Assembly: GCA_017395685.1 (NCBI GenBank)
Contig: JAFQOD010000032.1
Span: 1 to 64,000, forward strand
Direction: 5' to 3'
Source of the DNA: Clostridia bacterium
Lineage (GTDB): Bacteria; Bacillota; Clostridia; Christensenellales; Aristaeellaceae
DNA: 64,000 nucleotides
The notes under the pieces were generated by a model. It was not told the origin of the DNA and did no database searches. It was given only the letters and a program-made list of their open reading frames with translations. Shown one piece after another: positions 13,899-21,204 of the stretch; position 1 is the first letter of the stretch; every line of letters begins with the position of its first letter. The position numbers and the translations under genes are program-made.

Positions 13899-15143
13899 TC
13901 AGCGATATTTTTCCATCCGGTAAAGGCCTTCATTATCCGGATAAGTGCCGCCGGGCTTCAAATCATAGCCCATTTTTTGATAGAATTTCACCGCAGTGAT
14001 AGAGGCCGGAATCTCAATACGGTTTGCCCGCAGGGCGTATTCATCCTGCTCCACCGTTTCGATAATCTTCCGGCCCAATCCCCGTCCCTGATAATCGGGA
14101 TGCACGAAAATATTGAACAGGCTGCTCTCCGTTTCGCTGTTCCAATAGGGGCCGATGGCGCCGCAGGCGATGATCTGATCGCCCTCGCAAATCACATAAT
14201 AATGGGTCCAGGAGGCCCGGCGGATGATATCCTTGGGCTGCATATTGGAAATGGCCTCCTCAATATAATGAGGGGGATAATCTGCGCTGTTGGTGGTGCG
14301 CATGGTAGTGGCAATCAGATCGGTAACCCCCTGCGCATCCTCTGCCCGAAAGCGGCGAATCACCGGTTCTGCCTTTTTCTTGATTCTCAGCCCCAGTTCA
14401 AAGGCCAGCAGAGCAATTTTCCCCTTGTCATCCAGCCGCACATCTCCACTCAGGCTGCGGGGTTGCCAGGAGGAATGATCCAGATTATCCCCCGCATAAA
14501 AGAATTGGAAAAATTCAGTGCCCCGGAAATCACACAGAGCCTGCATCCCTGCGCATTCCATTTCCACACAGATGGCCCCTTGTTCCTTCCGGCGGCGCAC
14601 CTTTTCACGGGTTTCCCGGTAGCATGCATCGGTGGTCCAAGTGATTCCCTCCACATAGGGGTATCCGTATTCCTGAAGCACTTCCTTGAATTCTTCTTTA
14701 TATTTGTGGTTTACATCAATCATATCGGCAGCCGGGGCGTAATGATAGCTGGCCCCCTCATCCCGAATGGCCCGGGTGGGGATGATAATTCCGCAATCCT
14801 GAATATTCCGATCCAGTACCCCGCAATTGCCAAGCAATATCAACCGCCTACTGCCCATGGCCATGACATCTTCATAATCCCCTATGCATTTTGGCTCCCC
14901 CACATAGGATTGATAGAAAGCAAAGCTTTCCCCTTTGTATTCCACCTGATAAACAGGATTTGCGCCGACAGCAGAACGAATGGCAGCAATCTGCCGTGCC
15001 TGTGGAAAAAAGCCCAGCACTGCATCAAACAATTTTTTCGAGAAGATGGAGATGGTCACATCTGGAAAATCAGGGAGGGGCTCCACCACCATGTCTGGAT
15101 TGATTACCGCAGATTTTTCTGGATCAAATTCTGTCAATAACAT
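13899..15143 (-). CDS. Nucleoside phosphorylase-like/GNAT acetyltransferase fusion (414 aa)
   Basis: Residues about 1-265 resemble the PNP_UDP_1 (uridine/purine phosphorylase) superfamily: LILLGNCGVLD in place of the usual phosphorylase Gly-rich strand and a well-kept CVEMECAG near the nucleoside site. Residues about 270-414 are a GNAT acetyltransferase with the acetyl-CoA loop VHPDYQGRGLGRKIIE and an FYQKMGY C-terminal motif. I see no frameshift, so it is one two-domain polypeptide. The substrate is unknown; a nucleoside or modified-nucleoside salvage role is inferred from the fold and the dut/deoD neighbours. The start is uncertain (see the leader ORF at 15134-15163). Confidence 0.8.
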   Translation of the reverse strand: MLLTEFDPEKSAVINPDMVVEPLPDFPDVTISIFSKKLFDAVLGFFPQARQIAAIRSAVGANPVYQVEYKGESFAFYQSYVGEPKCIGDYEDVMAMGSRRLILLGNCGVLDRNIQDCGIIIPTRAIRDEGASYHYAPAADMIDVNHKYKEEFKEVLQEYGYPYVEGITWTTDACYRETREKVRRRKEQGAICVEMECAGMQALCDFRGTEFFQFFYAGDNLDHSSWQPRSLSGDVRLDDKGKIALLAFELGLRIKKKAEPVIRRFRAEDAQGVTDLIATTMRTTNSADYPPHYIEEAISNMQPKDIIRRASWTHYYVICEGDQIIACGAIGPYWNSETESSLFNIFVHPDYQGRGLGRKIIETVEQDEYALRANRIEIPASITAVKFYQKMGYDLKPGGTYPDNEGLYRMEKYR

Positions 15144-15163
15144 AGCTGCGCATGCTTTCGCAT
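15134..15163 (-). CDS. Possible 9-aa leader peptide overlapping the next start codon
   Basis: The only well-placed Shine-Dalgarno (AAAGGAG, 15178-15172) lies 8 nt before ATG 15163, which opens the frame MRKHAQLCY and a TGA. That stop falls 5 nt past the ATG (15143) of the phosphorylase-GNAT fusion, in another frame. This suggests translational coupling or a regulatory leader. Alternatively the fusion begins at GTG 15170, which is too close to the Shine-Dalgarno. Confidence 0.35.
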   Translation of the reverse strand: MRKHAQLCY

Positions 15164-15310
15164 GCTTCACGCTCCTTTGAGTTGCACCGCATGTCTCACA
15201 TTGATAACGGGGCATATATCGAATTCCGACAGGATGAGTTTATCCCGCCCTGCTTTTACATATCTTTTCAGGTTGAAACAAAAGATGCCTGTTTCTTCGT
15301 TCCACACCCA

Positions 15311-15416
15311 TCACTGGGAAAACAGCTGATAAAACGGCGATCAGCCATATCCAGTAATCGTTTTCTTTGTGTGGGTGCGGGAGAGGCTTTCTTTTTCAAA
15401 AGAAAGCCCCTCCCGC
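15311..15416 (-). repeat. Intergenic hairpin-plus-tail repeat; terminator of the HD gene
   Basis: On the minus strand the hairpin (15416-15377; 16-bp arms, GCGGGAGGGGCTTTCT and its near-complement) begins 16 bp after the HD-gene stop. The tail AAAGAAAACGATTACTGGAT and a CCCAGTGATG end follow, matching the tail at 8030-8096. Confidence 0.75.
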
Positions 15417-15431
15417 CATTCTTCCCGCATC

Positions 15432-16016
15432 TCAATCCTCGCTGATTTCGTCCAGGGTCATGGTGAAGCCGGGGACACATTCGCTGATGAAATCCTGCAC
15501 TTCAGGAAGATCAATCTGATCCAGGGATTTTTTCACCGTCTTGCGGGCCTGCTCAAATTCCAGATTGCCGGCCTTGCGCTCTTCCAGGCATTTGATGTAG
15601 GCGCAGATGCGGTCGGCCGCCTTGACGATGTGCCATTCGGGGCTATCCTCTCCATGCACGATGAGGGGGGTATAATACTCCCGCAGATCGGGGGGCAGCA
15701 TGGTCAGCAGCTTCTGGGCCGCCATTTCCTCCAGCTTGTTATATTCCATTTTGATGGTAGGGTTATGATGCTTGATGGGGGTGGGCAGATCACCGGTGAT
15801 GACCTCGCTGCTGTCATGATACATGGCCAGGGCCATGATATATTCGGCATTGTAGCCCCGATTGTAGCGCACATTGCCCATCACCGCCATGGCATGGGCG
15901 ATCATGGCGGTCTGCAGGGCATGCTCCATATCATTTTCCGGCTGGGTATTGCGCATCAGGCCCCAGCGCTGGATAAACTTCATCCGGCTGATATAGGCAA
16001 AAAAATGATGTTCCAT
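15432..16016 (-). CDS. HD-domain 5'-deoxynucleotidase, YfbR type (194 aa)
   Basis: The YfbR-like start (HHFFAYISRMKFIQRWGLM) is followed by metal ligands in ENDMEHALQTAMIAH and the HD motif AMYHDSSEVITGDLPTPIKH, with a further Asp in AADRICAYIKCLEE; the length fits YfbR. The E. coli enzyme dephosphorylates deoxyribonucleoside 5'-monophosphates, which fits the nearby dut and deoD. The start at 16016 is set by AAGGAG 10 nt upstream. It is divergent from the riboswitch-controlled thiT. Confidence 0.9.
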   Translation of the reverse strand: MEHHFFAYISRMKFIQRWGLMRNTQPENDMEHALQTAMIAHAMAVMGNVRYNRGYNAEYIMALAMYHDSSEVITGDLPTPIKHHNPTIKMEYNKLEEMAAQKLLTMLPPDLREYYTPLIVHGEDSPEWHIVKAADRICAYIKCLEERKAGNLEFEQARKTVKKSLDQIDLPEVQDFISECVPGFTMTLDEISED

Positions 16017-16029
16017 ATTTGTATACTCC

Positions 16030-16057
16030 TTGACAGATAGGGCGTTTGTGATATAAT
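16030..16057 (+). promoter_or_regulatory. Promoter of the TPP riboswitch-thiT transcript
   Basis: TTGACA (16030-16035), a 16-bp spacer and TATAAT (16052-16057). Both boxes are perfect, and the start point is predicted just before the aptamer. Confidence 0.9.
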
Positions 16058-16069
16058 TTTCTTGTGCAT

Positions 16070-16148
16070 CCGCTGGGGGCGTCGTCCAAAGGACGGCTGA
16101 GATAGAACCCTTAGAACCTGTGTAGATCATCCTACCGAAGGGAAGCGG
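16070..16148 (+). ncRNA. TPP riboswitch aptamer (THI element)
   Basis: The core motifs GGCTGAGA, ACCCTTAGAACCTG and the closing GAAGGGAAGC are in the right order, enclosed by a P1 stem CCGCT/AGCGG (16070-16074/16144-16148). Binding of thiamine pyrophosphate should favour the downstream terminator and switch off thiT. Confidence 0.95.
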
Positions 16149-16179
16149 CACGCAAAGATGATTTTGCGTCATACCGTTT

Positions 16180-16209
16180 CCCACACGCCTGATCAGCGTG
16201 TGGGTTTTT
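16180..16209 (+). terminator. Riboswitch expression-platform terminator
   Basis: CCCACACGC / GCGTGTGGG (perfect 9-bp stem) followed by T5, 31 bp after the aptamer and before the thiT ribosome binding site. This points to transcriptional attenuation. Confidence 0.9.
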
Positions 16210-16246
16210 GTATGCCGGATGCAACAGAAAAGGAGGTTGATACCTG

Positions 16247-16984
16247 ATGAAACTTTTCCTCGCATCGGCACGGGCCGAAGAAACCGCCGCGGAAATTCTG
16301 GAAACGGTAGAAACAGAACCCACCTGGGGCCAGGAAGCAGTAGAAAAATTCGCCGAAACCCCGCTTACCATGTGGGTGGCCATTCTGGCCGTGGCCGCGC
16401 TGGCCGCCATCTTTCTCACGGTAGGCAAAAGCCATAAGAAATGGAACGCCAAAACCATCGCCTATGCCGCACTGGCCATTGCCCTTTCCTTCGTGCTTTC
16501 CTGCTTCCGGCTGTTCAGAATGCCCACCGGCGGCTCCGTTACCCCGGGCAGCATGCTGCCCCTGATGCTCTTTTCCGTCTCCTTTGGCATGGGCCCCGGG
16601 CTGATGGCAGGCCTGGTATACGGCTTGCTCCAGTATCTGCAGGGGGGCTGGTGGCTGAATTTCTGGCAATTCCTGCTGGATTATGTTCTGGCCTTTGCCG
16701 CCATCGGCCTTGCCGGCATTGCCCATAAGAAGGGCGATAAATGGCTGTATATCGGCATTCCCGTGGCCGCTGTTGGCAGGGCCGTCAGCGCCATTCTGGC
16801 CGGCATGATGTGGATTGCCGATACGCCGGTTTCCGAGCTGGTCATCGGCAATATGCAGTTCAATTCGCCGCTTGTCTATTCCATCGTCTATAACGGCCTT
16901 TACCTGGTGCCCGATTGCGCCATCTGCATACTGCTGGCGCTGCTGATCGCAAAGCCGCTGCTTCGGATCATGAAAACCAAATGA
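16247..16984 (+). CDS. thiT: Energy-coupled thiamine transporter S-component ThiT (245 aa)
   Basis: After an unusual acidic, Glu/Thr-rich N-terminal extension (residues 1-38) and one extra hydrophobic helix come the ThiT core helices with the conserved W-rich loop (YLQGGWWLNFWQFLLDY) and RAVSAILAGMMW. It binds thiamine in the membrane and needs an ECF module (EcfT/EcfA), not encoded here. The TPP riboswitch directly upstream confirms the substrate. AAAGGAGG precedes the ATG. ThiT proteins are usually about 180-200 residues; the extra length is all N-terminal. Confidence 0.95.
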   Translation: MKLFLASARAEETAAEILETVETEPTWGQEAVEKFAETPLTMWVAILAVAALAAIFLTVGKSHKKWNAKTIAYAALAIALSFVLSCFRLFRMPTGGSVTPGSMLPLMLFSVSFGMGPGLMAGLVYGLLQYLQGGWWLNFWQFLLDYVLAFAAIGLAGIAHKKGDKWLYIGIPVAAVGRAVSAILAGMMWIADTPVSELVIGNMQFNSPLVYSIVYNGLYLVPDCAICILLALLIAKPLLRIMKTK

Positions 16985-16995
16985 ACACGAATTAT

Positions 16996-17245
16996 ACGGG
17001 GAAACCATTCTTTGAAGCCAAAGAATGGTTTCCCCGTACCCCTTCCAAGAAAGCTATAGGGGATATTCCATGGCTTCGATCAATTTTGTTTTTGCCCCAG
17101 AAACGCATTATTCGGTTATCTCTTCTCCACCAAGCTTCACTGGGAAAAGCGATGATTTCTCAAGTCCAAGAAAAATCCAGTAATAGTTTTCTTTAGGTGG
17201 GTGCGGGAGGGGTATTCTTTGGCCTCCAAAGAATATCCATCCCGC
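16996..17245. repeat. Convergent pair of hairpin-plus-tail repeats between thiT and rqcP
   Basis: The left copy (+): a perfect 19-bp hairpin, ACGGGGAAACCATTCTTTG at 16996-17014 with its complement at 17019-17037, then the tail AAGAAAGCTATAGGGGATA. The right copy (-): a hairpin at 17245-17203 (20-bp arms, two mismatches), then the tail AAAGAAAACTATTACTGGAT and TTCCCAGTGAAGCTTGG (to 17131). The hairpins terminate thiT and rqcP; the tails face each other. The whole is a 250-bp unit with inverted ends. Confidence 0.8.
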
Positions 17246-17257
17246 ATTTTTTCATCC

Positions 17258-17530
17258 TCAGCCTCTCTCCGCAGCTACGGCAGGGTCTTCCTCCAGAACG
17301 CGATACATTTCGGCGGCATTTTCCTTGCGGACCACTTCACGGACGTCCGTGATCTGATATTTGCCTACGCGGTTGCCGAAGCGGATTTCCATGATATCCC
17401 CTTCCTTGATCTCAGCGCCGGCCTTGGCCACCTTTCCGTTCACGGTAACACGGCCGCCGTCGCAGGCCTCTTTCGCCACGGTGCGGCGCTTGATGATGCG
17501 GGATACCTTCAGATATTTATCCAGACGCAT
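17258..17530 (-). CDS. rqcP: S4-domain RNA-binding protein RqcP/YabO (90 aa)
   Basis: A single S4 domain: MRLDKYLKVSRIIKRRTVAKEACDGG in outline, then VTVNGKVAKAGAEIKEGDIMEI. The family acts with RqcH in bacterial ribosome quality control, binding stalled 50S-tRNA complexes. Size and the yabM-yabN neighbourhood match B. subtilis yabO. AAGGAG precedes ATG 17530. Separation from hup by a terminator suggests some independent transcription. Confidence 0.9.
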   Translation of the reverse strand: MRLDKYLKVSRIIKRRTVAKEACDGGRVTVNGKVAKAGAEIKEGDIMEIRFGNRVGKYQITDVREVVRKENAAEMYRVLEEDPAVAAERG

Positions 17531-17554
17531 ACTATGCACTCCTTCATCGATCAA

Positions 17555-17582
17555 AAAAGCCGCGCCAAACGGCACGGCTTTT
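17555..17582 (-). terminator. Terminator of hup
   Basis: AAAAGCCGTGCC / GGCGCGGCTTTT stem (one G-U pair) with a 4-nt loop and T-run on the minus strand, 12 bp after the hup stop. Confidence 0.85.
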
Positions 17583-17593
17583 CAAGACGCTGA

Positions 17594-17866
17594 TTAGTTG
17601 ATGCTGTCCTTGAGGGCCTTGCCCACTTTGAAGGAAGCGGTCTTGCTGGCAGCGATGGTGATTTCTTCGCCGGTGCGGGGATTGCGGGCGGTGCGGGCGG
17701 GGCGTTCCTTGCTTTCGAAGGTGCCAAAGCCAACCAGCTGCACTTTTTCGCCAGCCTTGAGCTGTTCGGTAACAACTTCAACAAAAGCGGCCAGGGCCTT
17801 TTCAGCGTCCTTCTTGGACAGTTCGGCCTTCTGAGCCAGAGCAACGATCAGTTCAGACTTGTTCAT
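17594..17866 (-). CDS. hup: DNA-binding protein HU (90 aa)
   Basis: A full HU/IHF protein: [36 protein letters not shown], then the DNA-binding arm [20 protein letters not shown] and the C-terminal helix. It bends and compacts nucleoid DNA as a dimer. It stands between mazG and rqcP, a placement seen in many Clostridia, and has its own terminator, which suits high expression. Confidence 0.97.
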   Translation of the reverse strand: MNKSELIVALAQKAELSKKDAEKALAAFVEVVTEQLKAGEKVQLVGFGTFESKERPARTARNPRTGEEITIAASKTASFKVGKALKDSIN

Positions 17867-17909
17867 GAGTTAGTACCCTCCATTTATTCTTGAATGACAA
17901 GCCGCGGCA

Positions 17910-19331
17910 TCATGCCTGCGGACGTTGTTTGCTACCTTCCCAGTATACATCCATTTCGGATAATGTCAAGCCCTCCAGCCGTTTTCCATCCCTTAAAATG
18001 GCATTTTCCATGGCTGTAAAGCGGCGGATGAACTTTTCCGTGGCCTGCTGAAGGGCCGTTTCCGCTTCCACACCGGAGAGCCGGGCCACATTCACACAGG
18101 CGAAGAACAGATCGCCCAGCTCTTCCGTGGGATCATTGCCCTGCTGCAGTTCTTCCAATACTTCATCCGCTTCTTCATGCACCTTTTTCAGCGCATCCCT
18201 GGGATCATCCCAGTCGAAGCCCACATCCCGGGCCTTTTTCTGCACCTTGCCGGCCCGCATCAGCGGCGGCAGCCCCCGGGATACGCCGTTCAATACATCG
18301 GATTGGGTTTTAAAGCCCCGCTCCTCTTTCTTGATCTTTTCCCAGTTGATCAGCACATCCTCTGCCGTTTCGCACTTATCGGTGCCGAAAATATGCCGGT
18401 GCCGATCGATCATCTTGCGGCAGATATAGGTGGTGATATCAGAAAGCTCCATGGTACCGTACTGGCCGCCCACATGGGCATGGAACACCACCTGCAGCAT
18501 CACATCTCCCAGCTCATCCGCCACATGATCCCAATCCTCTTCATCGATGGCGGCAGCGGTTTCATACGCCTCTTCAATCAGATACTTGCGAAGCGACTTA
18601 TGATCCTGCTCCCTATCCCAGGGGCATCCGTTTTCCCCCCGGAGAATGGCCATTACCCGCACCAGATCATAAAAATCAAAGCGCTTGCGGAAAATCAGGG
18701 AAACGGAGGGGATCAGCACCGCACAGGTATGATCATACCGGGGCTGCCGGTCCACATCGGAAAGGGGAAGGATTTCATAACTGCGCTGCCCGCCCTTGGC
18801 AGGAGCAAAGAAATAAACGGGCTGATCGGGATCATACCATTTGAGCAATTGCAGCTTGCAATCCCCCATCAGCATTTTTGAATCGCACTCCAGGATCAGA
18901 AGAGGATTCTGGGTGGAGGTAATCTCCAGGGAGGATGCCGTCTGGATTTCGATCTTTTCCTGGGGCGCAGCGGACAGGAAGGGGGCGGACAGGGGCATGC
19001 CGGGGATGATATCAGCCGGGGCATGTTCCATCAGTTCCCGCACCGTTTCATCGGCAGTGGCATCCAATACCGCATAGCACAGATCGCCTTCCTCCGCCAT
19101 TTTGAGAAGATGACTGACGCAGGCAGCAATCAATTCATCAAAATCCTCACAGGCCTCATGCAAATGATCCAGCGATTCAAAGGATATCCCCTTTTCCAGA
19201 AGATATTCTGCCGCATCACACCGATTGGTGCGCAGCACCAGTTTTTTCGCATTTTCCAGTGCGGAAAGGGCGCCCAGGGTAAGATATTCCCGGGGACCGG
19301 GGCCCAGAGAAACAATGGTAATCTGATTCAT
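17910..19331 (-). CDS. mazG: YabN-type tetrapyrrole methylase-like/MazG pyrophosphohydrolase (473 aa)
   Basis: Residues 1-about 210 carry the tetrapyrrole-methylase-like fold (ITIVSLGPGPREYLTLGA). Residues about 230-470 hold two MazG halves: GCPWDREQDHKSLRKYLIEEAYE and ELGDVMLQVVFHA, then VHEEADEVLEEL and EELGDLFFACVN, with the metal-binding Glu/Asp clusters. It hydrolyses NTPs to NMP and PPi, cleaning the nucleotide pool; the N-terminal part has no known reaction. It overlaps the flippase stop by 4 bp, so they form an operon as in B. subtilis yabM-yabN. Confidence 0.95.
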   Translation of the reverse strand: MNQITIVSLGPGPREYLTLGALSALENAKKLVLRTNRCDAAEYLLEKGISFESLDHLHEACEDFDELIAACVSHLLKMAEEGDLCYAVLDATADETVRELMEHAPADIIPGMPLSAPFLSAAPQEKIEIQTASSLEITSTQNPLLILECDSKMLMGDCKLQLLKWYDPDQPVYFFAPAKGGQRSYEILPLSDVDRQPRYDHTCAVLIPSVSLIFRKRFDFYDLVRVMAILRGENGCPWDREQDHKSLRKYLIEEAYETAAAIDEEDWDHVADELGDVMLQVVFHAHVGGQYGTMELSDITTYICRKMIDRHRHIFGTDKCETAEDVLINWEKIKKEERGFKTQSDVLNGVSRGLPPLMRAGKVQKKARDVGFDWDDPRDALKKVHEEADEVLEELQQGNDPTEELGDLFFACVNVARLSGVEAETALQQATEKFIRRFTAMENAILRDGKRLEGLTLSEMDVYWEGSKQRPQA

Positions 19332-20929
19332 TTGAATTTCCTCCTCAGCCGGGCAGGCAGATCTTCCTTACGGATGGCCCCCGTCTTCCAGACGGCGAGG
19401 GCATATACCACAACCCCGGCGCCTACGCACAATAGGATGCCCAGCATCAGCATCAGCCGGGAAAGATTGGCCGCATCCCCAAACAGGAAATGCCACAGCG
19501 CCCATACGATGCCCCCCATTACAAGGGAGGAAAGCAGGGGCTTCACCGCCGTGCCCATCCAATCCATCCGGTAATCCGTATGCCGGCAGATAAAATACAG
19601 ATTGGGGATCATGCTGGCCGTGTAGCAAAGCAGGGATGCCCAGGGCGCGCCATGGATATCCACCCCCGGAATGCGCACCAGCGTATAATTCAGGGCGATT
19701 TTCAATACCACGCCAAGCAGCAGCGTATACATGGGAATTTTTTGCTTGCCCAAGCCCTGCAAAACGCCGCTGGTGGCCTGCACCATGGTAAAGAGCACGA
19801 TGGTCAGGCTGCTGATCTGCAAAAGCTCCGCCGCCACATTCAATTGATCCGCCGTATAACTGCCCCGATAGCAAAGGAACAAAATGGGCTGGGCCAGAAT
19901 GCTCATGCCGATGGAGCAGGGAAAGCCGATCACAGAGGCCATCCTAAGGCCTGTGCCCGTTTCCCGGGCCACATAGGCCCGATCCTCTTTGGCAACGCCA
20001 GAGGCGATAGAGGGCACCAGATTGGTGCTCATGGCCATGGCCAGGGCCGTGGGCACGTTAATCAGGGTGAGCACCGGGCCGGCATAGGCGCCGTAGCGGA
20101 TGAGAGCATCATCCTTGGCCATGCCCGCCCCTTCCATCAGTTGGGTGAGCATCACACTGTCAATGAAGCCGGCAAGAGGCACAATGCAGGCCCCCAGGGT
20201 AATGGGAATGGCCACCAGCACCAATTGACGGCTGATGGTGCGGCCGGAAAGCAATTCCATCTGATCCCGCTGCACGCTTGCATTGAGCTCCGTCCTTTTC
20301 CGGCGATACTGCCACATCATATAAAGCAGCGCCGCCGCTTCGCCCAGGGTAGAGCCCAGCAGGGCCCCTGCAGCGCCCCAGGCCACGCCGCCCTTTGCCA
20401 TGCCCAGGGCCGCCAGGGGAAGCGCCACCGCCACCTTGCCCACCTGCTCAATCAGCTGGGAAATGGCCGTGGGCATCATATGCCGCTGCCCCTGCATGTA
20501 TCCTCTGTAGGCGCTCATAGCGCATACAAAAAACAGGCTGGGGGCAATGCAAAGATAGCCCGCCGTGGCGTCCGCCGTGCCCTGCCAGGAGGCCACGGAG
20601 CCGGAAAAGGCCATCAGCAGCACCGTGGTGATCAGCCCCAATGCACACAGCAGATACAGCGCCACCCGGAAAATGCGTTTTGCATTATCCGTTTCCCCCT
20701 TGGTAACATAATGGGATACCATCCGGGAAATGGCCACAGGAATGCCCGCAGAAGAGATGGTGAGCAAAAGATTGTAGGCCGGGAATACCTTGTGATAGAT
20801 GGCCATGCCCATGGGATCGATCAGATGGGCCAGGGGAATGCGATACAGCACCCCCACCACCTTGCAGATCAGCCCGGCAAGGCCCAGGACGGATATTCCG
20901 CCCACCAGCGATTTCTGTCTTTGTGTCAT
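19328..20929 (-). CDS. MOP-superfamily polysaccharide/lipid flippase, YabM/SpoVB type (533 aa)
   Basis: About 14 hydrophobic segments and the typical start GGISVLGLAGLICKVVGVLYRIPLAHLI with the IYHKVFPAYNLLLTISSAGIPVAISR pattern mark a SpoVB/MurJ-like flippase. Position before yabN and yabO homologues equates it with yabM. Such proteins move lipid-linked sugars across the membrane; a role in cell-wall or spore-cortex precursor export is inferred. The start at 20929 follows GGAGG; the longer frame runs into repeat DNA. Confidence 0.9.
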   Translation of the reverse strand: MTQRQKSLVGGISVLGLAGLICKVVGVLYRIPLAHLIDPMGMAIYHKVFPAYNLLLTISSAGIPVAISRMVSHYVTKGETDNAKRIFRVALYLLCALGLITTVLLMAFSGSVASWQGTADATAGYLCIAPSLFFVCAMSAYRGYMQGQRHMMPTAISQLIEQVGKVAVALPLAALGMAKGGVAWGAAGALLGSTLGEAAALLYMMWQYRRKRTELNASVQRDQMELLSGRTISRQLVLVAIPITLGACIVPLAGFIDSVMLTQLMEGAGMAKDDALIRYGAYAGPVLTLINVPTALAMAMSTNLVPSIASGVAKEDRAYVARETGTGLRMASVIGFPCSIGMSILAQPILFLCYRGSYTADQLNVAAELLQISSLTIVLFTMVQATSGVLQGLGKQKIPMYTLLLGVVLKIALNYTLVRIPGVDIHGAPWASLLCYTASMIPNLYFICRHTDYRMDWMGTAVKPLLSSLVMGGIVWALWHFLFGDAANLSRLMLMLGILLCVGAGVVVYALAVWKTGAIRKEDLPARLRRKFK

Positions 20930-20951
20930 ATAAAACCTCCAGGGAATTTTC

Positions 20952-21194
20952 GCGAGGAAACCGCTTTTGAAGGCAAAAGCAGTTCCCTCGCGCTCCCTCC
21001 GAAAACCTATAGGGGATAAAGCAGAAGGATTCTCCTTACTATCTTCCCCCTGCTGCACTCAGGATTCAGTAAACTTCGAATAATCAGCACCACTGGGAAA
21101 AATGTTGATTTCTTTAGTCCCAAAAAATCCAGTAGCAGTTTTCTTAGGGTGGGCGCGGGAGGGGGATTCTTTTCCAAAAGAATCCCCCTCCCGC
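20952..21194. repeat. Convergent pair of hairpin-plus-tail repeats between the flippase gene and gyrA
   Basis: The left copy (+): an 18-bp hairpin (20952-20969/20974-20991, two mismatches), then the tail CTCCCTCCGAAAACCTATAG and GGGGATA. The right copy (-): a perfect 19-bp hairpin, GCGGGAGGGGGATTCTTTT (21155-21173) and its complement (21176-21194), then the tail AAGAAAACTGCTACTGGATT and TTTCCCAGTG (to 21091). The right hairpin terminates gyrA. The architecture and length equal those of the 16996-17245 unit. Confidence 0.8.
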
Positions 21195-21204
21195 AAAAAT
21201 CTCA

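Noticed and set aside
7862-21194. Repeats as a possible CRISPR array
   Set aside because: Copies are kilobases apart, palindromic, in both orientations and without regular spacers or cas genes. No CRISPR was seen anywhere in the window.
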